From Amycolatopsis sp. NBC_00345 (lineage in GTDB: Bacteria > Actinomycetota > Actinomycetes > Mycobacteriales > Pseudonocardiaceae), in assembly GCF_036116635.1 (NCBI RefSeq), contig NZ_CP107995.1, positions 2,852,001-2,916,000 on the forward strand: a stretch of 64,000 nucleotides of DNA, written 5' to 3'. The notes beneath the pieces are model-generated. The model did no database searches and had not been told where the DNA came from. It worked only from the letters and a program-made list of their open reading frames with translations. Shown here in pieces: positions 8,091 through 15,482 of the stretch (position 1 is its first letter; each line of letters starts with the position of its first letter). The translations under genes and the position numbers were made by a program.

Positions 8091-9135
8091 TGAAGTCGCC
8101 GACCACGACCCCGGACTCGTTCACGCCACACGCGGACATCCCCGCAGTGGCCGGCGGGTACCGCAGCGCGACGAAAGTGCTCTGATCGGTCCGCAGGTAG
8201 GCGTGGGTTCCCTTGGTGTCCAGGTAGAACCCGGCGACCACACCCGAGTCACTGATCGCCATCGCGCCCGTCCCACCCTCGTTCTCGCGCAGGTTCGGGT
8301 AGCCGAAGGAGGACGCCACGAAGGTTCGGCGTGTGCTGTCGCGGATGAAGACGCGGGTCGACTTGTCCGGCCCGATCAGCTGGCCGACCACCAGTCCGGC
8401 ACCGTTGACACCCGTGGCGAACGTGCCGCCGCCGGTGTCGTCCGGGTGCCGGAACGTGTCCACGTGCCGACGCTCCTTTCCGGACCACACGAATCCCTTG
8501 GCGACGGCCTCGGACTGGCCGGACGGGTCCCGCGCGAAGTACCACCCGGACACCAGGCCCGAGTCGTTCACGCCGAACGCGACCACGGTCCCGGTGCCGT
8601 CCTCGGGTGGCGCTATCGGCTCGAACCGCTGAGCCGCCGCGGAATAGACGAACGCGGAGACACCCGTCGGGGGCAGCGAAGTCGTTCCGGGATAGCCGCC
8701 CTTGTCCGACTTGGCGTGGTAGTAGCCGACCGCGTCCCCGGCGCCGTTCACGCCGAACAACGCCGTTGTGGTCCCCGCTTCCGGATGGTCGAGGGCCGCG
8801 GAGATGGCGCCGTCGGCCGAGCGCAGGAAGCCGTGCGTCCCACGGCCGTCGGAGAAGTAGCCCGCGGTGTTCCCCTTGTTGTTGATGCCGTACAGGGTGG
8901 TCTTGACCGACTTCGGGTACTGGACGGTCACGTACGAGTAGTTCCGCTCCGCGACGGTCGCCCGGACCGTGGGCGTGGGCGGTTGAGTGGGAGTTGCCGG
9001 GACCGAACTGGTCGCGGGGTCGCCTTTCGCGCTGCACGAGGCGAGGACCGCGCCGCCGAACGCCAGCCCGGTGAGCCTCAGGAAGTCACGCCGATGAACC
9101 GTTGCCGATGGGTGAATGTGGTTGCGTCGCACCAT
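8044..9135 (-). CDS. Tat-exported lipoprotein with HAF repeats
   Basis: This is a 363-aa exported protein. The N-terminus has a twin-arginine motif (RRDFLRLTG) and a lipobox (LASC), predicting a Tat-exported lipoprotein. The mature part is built of six or more repeats of the type GVN..G..VGYY / GFLRS..G, the HAF extracellular repeat, which forms a beta-propeller-like fold. It is first in an operon with the molybdopterin oxidoreductase and the AKR. The function is unknown; it may be a surface binding protein. A good promoter lies just upstream (9165-9193). Confidence 0.82.
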   Translation of the reverse strand: MVRRNHIHPSATVHRRDFLRLTGLAFGGAVLASCSAKGDPATSSVPATPTQPPTPTVRATVAERNYSYVTVQYPKSVKTTLYGINNKGNTAGYFSDGRGTHGFLRSADGAISAALDHPEAGTTTALFGVNGAGDAVGYYHAKSDKGGYPGTTSLPPTGVSAFVYSAAAQRFEPIAPPEDGTGTVVAFGVNDSGLVSGWYFARDPSGQSEAVAKGFVWSGKERRHVDTFRHPDDTGGGTFATGVNGAGLVVGQLIGPDKSTRVFIRDSTRRTFVASSFGYPNLRENEGGTGAMAISDSGVVAGFYLDTKGTHAYLRTDQSTFVALRYPPATAGMSACGVNESGVVVGDFNDSSGANLGYLATPA

Positions 9136-9164
9136 GAATCACACCTGCCATGACGGGTCGCTCC

Positions 9165-9193
9165 ATCTAGCCAGTTCGCTATAGGTTTGTCAA
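9165..9193 (-). promoter_or_regulatory. Predicted promoter of the lipoprotein operon
   Basis: On the minus strand TTGACA (9193-9188) is followed after 17 bases by CTAGAT (9170-9165). A transcript would start about 25 bases before ATG 9135. The -35 box is a perfect consensus match; the -10 box is fair. Confidence 0.55.
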
Positions 9194-9202
9194 TCGTCAG
9201 AG

Positions 9203-9469
9203 TCAGCCGCCGGCCAGCGGCGGCACGATGTGCACGGTGGTTTCCTCGCCGACCAGCACGGCGTCCCGGCCTCGGCGCGGGACGGCCTGGCCGTCAAGGT
9301 AAACGTTGTAGTAGCGGAACGGCTCGCCGTCCTTGCCGATGATCCGGTGCCGGTAGCGGGGTTCGGCCGCGGCGAACCGCTTCAGCACGTCCCCGAGGGG
9401 GCCGCCGGTGCACACGAAAGTCGATCCCGAGCCCTGGGTCCAGGCCGTCGACAGCACAATCGTCGCCAT
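9203..9469 (-). CDS. MoaD/ThiS-like ubiquitin-fold protein, copy A
   Basis: This is an 88-aa protein ending in VHIVPPLAGG. The di-glycine tail and size are those of MoaD/ThiS/CysO sulfur-carrier proteins, which carry a C-terminal thiocarboxylate after activation by an E1-like enzyme. ATG 9469 has AGGGGAG just upstream. It lies 26 bases after the FGE-like gene stop, in one operon with it and two methyltransferases. No MoeB/ThiF-type activating enzyme is in the window, so any activation would need one encoded elsewhere. A second copy follows the second FGE-like gene at 34431. Confidence 0.88.
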   Translation of the reverse strand: MATIVLSTAWTQGSGSTFVCTGGPLGDVLKRFAAAEPRYRHRIIGKDGEPFRYYNVYLDGQAVPRRGRDAVLVGEETTVHIVPPLAGG

Positions 9470-9495
9470 TCCACTCCCCTTGTCCTTAAACGCAT

Positions 9496-10395
9496 TCAGG
9501 CGTCCGTCGCGCAGCGGAACCCGAGCGCGAAGTTCGACCAGCCGTCCGGATCGCCGTACATCCGCTCGGTACACCGGACCTGGTAACGGAAGTTCATCCA
9601 CGAGCCACCGCGGATGGCGCGGTAGCGGCCCATTACCGAGCGGATGGTCGCGTCGCACTCCTGCGCGCCCCGGTAGAGGCTGGCGGTCGTCGCGGTCCAC
9701 TCGTAGACGTTGCCGGCCATGTCGTGGCACCCCGCCGGGCTCACGCCCCCGGGGAACGAGCCGACCGGTGTGGTCAGCGGTACCGGCCCGGACCGCGCGT
9801 GAATCCCGCGCCACCACCGCTTCCACTGCTCCAGCGAGGTCAGCTCACCGGCGTGGAACTCCGCGGTGTTGGCCCGGGTCCGGTCCCACGTGTCGCCCCA
9901 CGGCCAGAGCCGGCCGGTCAGCCCCCGGGCCGCCAGCTCCCACTCGGTCTCGGTGGGCAGCCGCTTGCCCGCGTACGACGCGTACGCGTGCGCGTCCGGC
10001 CAGGAGATGTGCACAACGGGATGGTCATCGCGGTTCCCCACGGCCACACCGGGTCCCGCGGGCGCCGACCAGCAGGCCCCGTCGAGCTCCGACCAGTAGC
10101 TGTCGGTGTAGACCAGGCCGTAGCCGTTGTGCTCCGCGTCGGTGACGTACCCGGTCGCGCGCACGAACTCGCGGAACCGCGCCACCGTCACCGTGACCGC
10201 GTCAATCCGGAACGGCGGCACGGTGACGGCGCCGGCGGCGGTCTCGTCGGCGAACCACTCCCGAGGGAACGCCTGGCCCTCGGCCTGCAGCCAGTCGAGC
10301 TGGCCGGGTTCGGCGCCGGGCACGAACTCGGCGCCGGGCACCACGATCATGTCGGCCACGCCCCTCGGGTCGCCCAGGCCAGTCACGTCGGTCAT
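9496..10395 (-). CDS. FGE-sulfatase-family (SUMF1/EgtB-like) protein, copy A
   Basis: This is a 299-aa protein with the formylglycine-generating-enzyme fold. Family strings are seen: VTVARFREFVRATGY, HPVVHISWPDAHAYASYAGKRLPTETEWELAARG, LWPWGD, DMAGNVYEWT and IRGGSWMNFRYQVRC. Compared with human FGE, only one of the two active-site cysteines is kept (C275, in place of C341); the C336 position is not cysteine. C295 in GFRC is also kept. EgtB/OvoA relatives without the cysteine pair are non-heme iron enzymes, but no DinB domain is present here. Its constant neighbour is a MoaD-like gene. The substrate is unknown; it may act on the cluster product or a carrier. Confidence 0.88.
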   Translation of the reverse strand: MTDVTGLGDPRGVADMIVVPGAEFVPGAEPGQLDWLQAEGQAFPREWFADETAAGAVTVPPFRIDAVTVTVARFREFVRATGYVTDAEHNGYGLVYTDSYWSELDGACWSAPAGPGVAVGNRDDHPVVHISWPDAHAYASYAGKRLPTETEWELAARGLTGRLWPWGDTWDRTRANTAEFHAGELTSLEQWKRWWRGIHARSGPVPLTTPVGSFPGGVSPAGCHDMAGNVYEWTATTASLYRGAQECDATIRSVMGRYRAIRGGSWMNFRYQVRCTERMYGDPDGWSNFALGFRCATDA

Positions 10396-10406
10396 GTCCG
10401 CTCCAG

Positions 10407-11150
10407 TCAGCCGGGCCGCCGGACGGCGACGAACAGGCCCCGCCCGGTCAGCCAGCCGGGGCGGTAGTGCGCGTCGCAGCCGGCCAGGTCGAACGCGGTG
10501 AGGTACTGCTCGCGGGTGAACAGGCTCATCACTTCGAGCTCGGTGAAGCGGCGGATCCCCGTCGCGTCGGCCACGGTCCACTCCACGTGCAGCTGGGTCG
10601 CGTCGGCCACGCGCACCGACCGCGACACCCGGGACACGACCCGGTCGGGCAGCCGGACGAGGTCACCGCCGAGGTAGCCGTCGAGGAAGGTCTCCGGGAA
10701 ATACCACGGCTCCACGACCAGCACGCCGCCCGGCACCAGGTGCGCGGCCATCCGGCGGATCGCGGTGGTCAGGTCGGCGGGGGTGGGCAGGAAGGCCGCG
10801 GCGGTGAACAGGCAGGTGACGGCGTCGAACCGGCGGCCGAGCTCGAACGTCCTCATGTCGCCGTCGTGCACCGCCGTCGTGGCCGGCAGACGGCTCAGGG
10901 CCCGCTCGCGCATCGCCGGCGCGATCTCGAGGCCTTCGGTGTGGCCGAAGTGGCGGGCGAACTCCGCCAGATGCGCGCCGGTGCCACAGGCCACGTCGAG
11001 CAGCGCGGTCGCGTCCGCGCGCAGGCCGCGCACGATCGCGGTGACGTCCCGCGCCTCGTCCTCCCAGCTCTTGCCGCGGTGGCGGTAGGTGAGTTCGTAG
11101 ACCTCGACGTGGTCGGCGCCGAACGCCGCCGGTTCGGTGGGGATGCTCAT
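10407..11150 (-). CDS. SAM-dependent N-methyltransferase, TylM1/DesVI type
   Basis: This is a 247-aa class I methyltransferase. The SAM-binding motif is LLDVACGTGAHL (~51-62). Other stretches closely match NDP-amino-sugar N,N-dimethyltransferases of the TylM1/DesVI group: YRHRGKSWEDEA, FDAVTCLFTAAAF, GGVLVVEPWYFPETFLDGY and GRGLFVAVR. A likely substrate is the amino sugar made by the DegT aminotransferase at 31022. It sits upstream of the FGE-like gene with an 11-base gap. Confidence 0.9.
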   Translation of the reverse strand: MSIPTEPAAFGADHVEVYELTYRHRGKSWEDEARDVTAIVRGLRADATALLDVACGTGAHLAEFARHFGHTEGLEIAPAMRERALSRLPATTAVHDGDMRTFELGRRFDAVTCLFTAAAFLPTPADLTTAIRRMAAHLVPGGVLVVEPWYFPETFLDGYLGGDLVRLPDRVVSRVSRSVRVADATQLHVEWTVADATGIRRFTELEVMSLFTREQYLTAFDLAGCDAHYRPGWLTGRGLFVAVRRPG

Positions 11151-11251
11151 CCCTGGGTTCCTTCGCAGGTTGCCGGAGAATGGCCGTTACCGAAGATCAC
11201 TGCCCCGGAACACTATAAACTCACTTAGTAATATTGACCAGCCTGCCGGGA
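11151..11251 (-). promoter_or_regulatory. Intergenic promoter region with CACTAT/CTTAG word
   Basis: This 101-base gap between two minus-strand genes is AT-rich at 11205-11235. On the plus strand it contains CACTAT-N7-CTTAG (11211-11228). On the minus strand this gives TATAGT as a plausible -10 box about 60 bases before the N-methyltransferase start. It is one of five related sites in the cluster. Confidence 0.45.
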
Positions 11252-12046
11252 TCAGCCCGGCCACACCAGGTACGCCGGCGCCGGCCGGCCCGCCAGCAGC
11301 CGCAGGGCCACCCGGTCCAGGCCCAGCGCCTCGCGCACCGCGAGGTTTTCCCCAGGCCACTTCGGATGGTCGATCTCGTCGAACGCCAGCACGCTGCCCT
11401 GGGTGAGGTACGGCCGCACGGCCCGCAACGCGGCGACGGTGGGCTCGTAGATGTCCAAGTCGAAGTAGGCCAGCGCGATCACCGTGTGCGGGTTGTCGGC
11501 GAGGTAGCGCGGCAGGGTCTCGCGGATGTCGCCCGCCACCACCAGTGTGCGGTCGGTGATGTGCGCGATGGCGTCGCCCTCGGCGTGCGCGTCGAGCACC
11601 TGCCGCAGATAGTCGGGGTACCCCTCGGGCAGCGCGAACCGGCCCTCGACGGCCGACGGGCTCACGCGGTCGATCTCGGCGACGTCCGGGAACCCGGTGA
11701 AGGTGTCGAAACCGACGATCCGCCGGAACGGGTTGTGCGGCTCGCGAAACCCGCGCATCGCGGTGAACGCGGCCAGGTGCCGGCCGTGCCGGACGCCGAA
11801 CTCCATGATCACCCCCGGCACGTCGAGCACCATCCGGTACAGCTCGTCCATGGACAGCAGGTCGGCCATCTGCTGGCGCCGCATGAACAGCGTGAGCGCG
11901 TCGACCAGGTCCGACGCGGGCAGCGGGCTCCGCTCGAGCAGTTCGGCCAGCCGCGCCTTCATCGACAACTCGGCCGTGGAGTCGTGCGGGAAGACCTGGG
12001 GATCGCGCCCGGCCCAAGGGTCTGCGGGTGAGCTGTACAGGGTCAT
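11252..12046 (-). CDS. TylF/macrocin-O-methyltransferase-family protein
   Basis: This is a 264-aa methyltransferase. Family features are PGVIMEFGVRHGRHLAAF (SAM site), IVGFDTFTGFP, IALAYFDLDIYEPTVAAL (metal-binding aspartates) and LAFDEIDHPKWPG. The family O-methylates sugar hydroxyls of macrolides and related substrates with a divalent metal. ATG 12046 is preferred over an upstream ATG because GAGAGGG lies 5 bases before it. The same Shine-Dalgarno context (GAGAGGGACGCC) precedes the PRMT-like gene at 18302. It probably heads the operon through to the MoaD-like gene. Confidence 0.87.
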   Translation of the reverse strand: MTLYSSPADPWAGRDPQVFPHDSTAELSMKARLAELLERSPLPASDLVDALTLFMRRQQMADLLSMDELYRMVLDVPGVIMEFGVRHGRHLAAFTAMRGFREPHNPFRRIVGFDTFTGFPDVAEIDRVSPSAVEGRFALPEGYPDYLRQVLDAHAEGDAIAHITDRTLVVAGDIRETLPRYLADNPHTVIALAYFDLDIYEPTVAALRAVRPYLTQGSVLAFDEIDHPKWPGENLAVREALGLDRVALRLLAGRPAPAYLVWPG

Positions 12047-12139
12047 GGCGTCCCTCTCTTCAGCGGGCAAACTCGCCGCCCGACACTATCAAATTCTTAA
12101 CCGACCACCTCTATACACATTCTCTTATATTAGCGAAGC
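12047..12139. promoter_or_regulatory. Divergent promoter region, TylF-type gene / ArsR gene
   Basis: This 93-base AT-rich region lies between divergent genes. CACTAT-N6-CTTAA occurs at 12084-12100; read on the minus strand it is TTAAG-N6-ATAGTG, with GATAGT as a possible -10 box for the methyltransferase operon. On the plus strand TATATT (12126-12131) ends only 8 bases before ATG 12140, as expected for a leaderless ArsR transcript. Autoregulation by the ArsR protein is an obvious possibility. Confidence 0.5.
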
Positions 12140-12508
12140 ATGTATGATTGCCGCGTGCACGGGCTACAAGTTGTCAGCGACCCGGTACGCCGTCGCATCA
12201 TCGAGCTCCTAGCGGAGGGCGAGGCGTCCGCGGGCGAGATCGGCAAGATCATCGCCGAGGAGTTCCAGTTGTCCCAGCCGGGCGTCTCCCAGCACCTCAA
12301 GGTGCTCCGGGAGAACGGCTTCGTCTCGGTCCGGGTGGACGGGACCCGCAGGCTCTACCGGATCACGCCCGGACCCCTGCAGGAGATCGACAGCTGGCTG
12401 AACCGCTACCGGGCGCTGTGGGAGGAGCCGCTGTCAGCTCTCGAGAAGGAGCTGCGCCGGCCCCGCCCACAGTCCAACGGCCACGATCCGGATCAGCCCA
12501 CCACGTAG
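12140..12508 (+). CDS. ArsR-family winged-helix regulator
   Basis: This is a 122-aa DNA-binding protein. The helix-turn-helix is DPVRRRIIELLAEGEASAGEI ... QLSQPGVSQHLKVLRENGFV, followed by the wing VDGTRRLYRI. No cysteine cluster for metal sensing is evident. This subtype is often linked with SRPBCC/AHSA1 proteins, and two such proteins occur in this cluster. It is divergent from the TylF-type gene and overlaps the convergent DUF899 gene by 16 bases. It is a candidate cluster regulator acting at the shared intergenic word. Confidence 0.9.
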   Translation: MYDCRVHGLQVVSDPVRRRIIELLAEGEASAGEIGKIIAEEFQLSQPGVSQHLKVLRENGFVSVRVDGTRRLYRITPGPLQEIDSWLNRYRALWEEPLSALEKELRRPRPQSNGHDPDQPTT

Positions 12509-13176
12509 TCGTTGCCCGCGTACCAGTCGCCACGGCCCTGCGGCAGCAGGTCGAGCACCTGCCACACCGGCGAGAGCAGGTCGATGCCGCGCTCGGCGCC
12601 GTCCGGCGGGAAGCTGGCGTGCATGGTGTGGTGGAACCGTACGTCCGACCCGTCCAGGCGCAGCACCGAGAACGCCGGCCGCGGGTCGCCCGCGTCGGTC
12701 TCGGCCCCGAGGTCGCGGTTGAACGTGTTCTCCCCGCAGGAAAGCAGGCGCAGGTCGTGCCATCCCCGGGTCCGGCCCCACGCCCGCAGGGCCGCGGGCT
12801 CGGCGCCCGCGATCACCGCGAGCGCGGTGTGCCGCGCCAGGTGCCGGTGGACGCCCTGCAGGCCATCCACCCACATCGAGCACATTGGACACGCCTCGCC
12901 GGCGCCGCGCTTGAACATCAGGTGGTACACGACAAGCGTCCGGTGCTCGCCGAACAGCTCCGTCAGCCTGGATCGGCGGAGCGTGCCGTCGGCGGTCTCC
13001 TCGGTGAACTCGTAGTCGTCCAGCACGGGCCCCGGCGGCAACGCGCGCCGCGCGGCGGCCACCTCCTCCGCCTGCTCACTCAATGCCCGCTCCTGGCGCA
13101 GCAGGTCGAGCCGAGCCGCGCGGTACTTCTCGTCGGCGCGGGCGGGAACCAGAACCTCCGGCGGAATCCTGGGCAT
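12493..13176 (-). CDS. DUF899 thioredoxin-fold protein
   Basis: This is a 227-aa protein of the DUF899 family. It has a thioredoxin-like core with LVVYHLMFKRGAGEACPMCSMWVDG, where CPMC sits at the usual thioredoxin active-site position, and the typical C-terminal string PQGRGDWYAGNDYV. ATG 13176 follows GAGAGG by 6 bases. Members are thought to be redox proteins without a defined substrate. A fragment of a second DUF899 gene lies at the other end of the cluster (52822-52901). Confidence 0.88.
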   Translation of the reverse strand: MPRIPPEVLVPARADEKYRAARLDLLRQERALSEQAEEVAAARRALPPGPVLDDYEFTEETADGTLRRSRLTELFGEHRTLVVYHLMFKRGAGEACPMCSMWVDGLQGVHRHLARHTALAVIAGAEPAALRAWGRTRGWHDLRLLSCGENTFNRDLGAETDAGDPRPAFSVLRLDGSDVRFHHTMHASFPPDGAERGIDLLSPVWQVLDLLPQGRGDWYAGNDYVVG

Positions 13177-13379
13177 GACAACCTCTCTGGCCGCGCGCGC
13201 ATCCCAAGTGAGTACGCGACTTCGTAGCGAATTTACCGTACGCTGACCACCGACACGAGGCACAACTGGGCGGTACGGCCGAAACCTCGGTGCGCGGCCG
13301 AACCGCGAGGCGACCGATGAGCTGACTTAACAGATAGTTTCCTGCGAGCAGTGCACCCGCCGACCCCGGGAGGATTGTG

Positions 13380-14288
13380 ATGTCCACGTCCGGCCGAAGC
13401 CCCCACCACCCGCCGACCGTCGTCGACGGCGGCCTGGCCACGGGACTGGAGCACGAGGGTGAACCGGTCGTCGCGCCCTGGTGGTCGGCGAAGTGCCTGC
13501 TCGCGGGACCGCGCCGGGAACTCGTCCGGCGGGTGCATGCCGCACACGTCGATGCGGGCGCGGCGATCATCACGGCGAACACGTTCCGCTGCAACCTCCG
13601 CACCCTGCGCGGGGTCGACCTGGACCCCGGCTCCGGCTACGCCTGGATGGTGCACGCGGCCGTCGGGGTCGCGCAGCGCGCGGCCGGGCCACGGGCGCGG
13701 GTGGCGGGCTCGGTCGGCCCGGCGGCCGACGCGTACCGGCCCGATCTCGTCCCGAGCGACGACGAGCTGCGCGAGGAACACCGGTGGCTCGCCGTGGAGC
13801 TGTCCCGGTCCGGTCTCGACCTGGTGTTCGTCGAGACGATGAACACCGCGCGCGAGGCCGTCATCGCGACCGAGGCGGTGCTCTCGACCGGCCTCGAACC
13901 GTGGGTGTCGTTCGTCTGCGGCGACGACGGCCGGCTGCTGTCCGGCGAGCCCGTCGCGGAGGCCGCACGAGCGGTGAGCGGTCTCGGCGCGACGGCGCTC
14001 GGGGTGAACTGCACAACGCCCGAACGCACCGGCCCGGCGCTGCGGGCGCTGCGCGAGGCGTACGACGGCCCGTTGTTCGCTCAGCCGAATGTGGAGGACC
14101 GCACCGCCGCCCCCACTGCCGAGGGGTTCCCGGTCGGCGTGAGCCCGGAGGCACTGGCCGAGGCCTTCGCCGGCTGGCACGACGAGGTCGGGCTGGCCGC
14201 GGTCGGCGGATGCTGCGGCGCGACGGCCGAACACGTCGCGGCGCTCGCCGCGCGGTTCGCGGCACACCCGGTCGGTTCAGACGCGTGA
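13380..14288 (+). CDS. Homocysteine S-methyltransferase
   Basis: This is a 302-aa TIM-barrel enzyme. The zinc-binding cysteines are C211 (GVNC) and C278-C279 (GGCCG), as in MmuM/BHMT-type enzymes. It methylates homocysteine, using S-methylmethionine or SAM as donor in characterised members. In a cluster with several SAM methyltransferases it could recycle homocysteine or modify a thiol; the first is more likely. ATG 13380 fits the GGGAGGA site; GTG 13377 is too close. An AT-rich stretch with ACTTAACAGATAG (13325-13337) precedes it. Confidence 0.9.
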   Translation: MSTSGRSPHHPPTVVDGGLATGLEHEGEPVVAPWWSAKCLLAGPRRELVRRVHAAHVDAGAAIITANTFRCNLRTLRGVDLDPGSGYAWMVHAAVGVAQRAAGPRARVAGSVGPAADAYRPDLVPSDDELREEHRWLAVELSRSGLDLVFVETMNTAREAVIATEAVLSTGLEPWVSFVCGDDGRLLSGEPVAEAARAVSGLGATALGVNCTTPERTGPALRALREAYDGPLFAQPNVEDRTAAPTAEGFPVGVSPEALAEAFAGWHDEVGLAAVGGCCGATAEHVAALAARFAAHPVGSDA

Positions 14289-14437
14289 CGGCGCCGCCGT
14301 CGGCCGGGAGGGCCGCACCTGCCCCGTGACGAGAATGCAGCCGCTCAGCGATGAGGAGACTGTCGCCATGTTCGAGCCGCACGACTCACCTCGTGTCGGC
14401 GCTCATCCAACTTCTGCACGCTGGGCTCACGAGAAGT

Positions 14438-15397
14438 TCAGAGCGTGGCGGGATGTGCCGCGACGGCGCGGTGCACGTCCTCGTTGACCAGGTCGATGTT
14501 CATCATCGCCCCGGTCAGCCCACCCTGTGCGGCAGCGTCGATGACCTGCGCCCGGTGGCCTCGCACGTTGCCGGCCGCCCACACCCCGGGCACAGCGGTC
14601 GCACCCGTCTGGGGGTCGGCGGGCAGGGTCTCGCCGATGAGCTGGCCGTCCATGTCCTTGGCCTCGGCCGTCAGGCCCAGGCCGGCGAGCAGAGTGTCCA
14701 CTTTGGCCACCGACACGGGGAAGACGACGACGGCCTGGACTTCGGTCACGCTGTCACCGACCCGGACGCCGCTGAGTGCGTCGTCGGTGAACTCGACGCC
14801 GGTGACCCGGCCGGGCACCACGCTGATCTGGCGCGCGGCGAGCTCGGTGCGTTGCGGCGCGGTCAGTTCCACGGACTCGTTGGTGAACAGAGTGACCTTC
14901 TCGCTCCACTGACGCCACAGCTGCGCCTGGTGGAGGGAGGCGACGCCGCCGGCGATCAGCCCGATCGCCTTGTCTCGGACCTCGTAGCCGTGGCAGTAGG
15001 CGCAGTGCAGCACGTCCACGCCCCAGCGGCCGGCGACGCCGGGAATGTCGGGCAGCTCGTCGACGACACCAGTGGCCACCAGTACCCGCCTGGCGCCAAC
15101 AGTGCTCTCGTCGGCAAGGGTGACCCGCAGGGCATCCTCGCCGACCCGTTCCACGCCGATCACGGTGCCGTCGCGGACGGTGCCACCGTACTGCTCGACC
15201 TCCGATCGGCCGATGGCCAGCAGTTCGCGCGGATCAACACCTTCGCGTCCGAGGTAGCTGTGGACCTGGGTGGCCGGCGCGTTGCGGGGCGTGCCCGCGT
15301 CGATGACCAGTACGTCACGCCGGGCCCGGCCCAGCGTCACAGCCGCCGCCAGGCCCGCTGGTCCACCACCGATGATGACTACGTCGTGAGTGCTCAT
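14438..15397 (-). CDS. Thioredoxin-reductase-like flavoprotein (GliT/HlmI-type CxxC)
   Basis: This is a 319-aa FAD/NAD(P) disulfide oxidoreductase. It has FAD motif GGGPAGLAAAV at the N-terminus, active-site C132-A-Y-C135 followed by HGYE, and the second FAD block GVWAAGNV near the C-terminus. The CxxCHGYE context is that of the dithiol-oxidase branch (GliT, HlmI, DepH) rather than housekeeping TrxB, and TrxA is not nearby. Similar stand-alone reductases are common in actinobacteria, so disulfide formation on the product is only a hypothesis. It lies 85 bases after the AarF-like gene on the same strand. Confidence 0.88.
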   Translation of the reverse strand: MSTHDVVIIGGGPAGLAAAVTLGRARRDVLVIDAGTPRNAPATQVHSYLGREGVDPRELLAIGRSEVEQYGGTVRDGTVIGVERVGEDALRVTLADESTVGARRVLVATGVVDELPDIPGVAGRWGVDVLHCAYCHGYEVRDKAIGLIAGGVASLHQAQLWRQWSEKVTLFTNESVELTAPQRTELAARQISVVPGRVTGVEFTDDALSGVRVGDSVTEVQAVVVFPVSVAKVDTLLAGLGLTAEAKDMDGQLIGETLPADPQTGATAVPGVWAAGNVRGHRAQVIDAAAQGGLTGAMMNIDLVNEDVHRAVAAHPATL

Positions 15398-15482
15398 GCG
15401 AGCAACGGTGCCGAGGCCGGTCGCCTGCCGCCAATTTCCTTGCCGGAACAGCAAACTGCGAAGCCGGTGCGCGACGGGAAGG

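Noticed and set aside
14288..14437. Weak inverted repeat AACTTCT/AGAAGTT at the TrxR-like stop as a terminator
   Set aside because: The stem is only 7 bp with a 16-base loop and no T-run; too weak to list.
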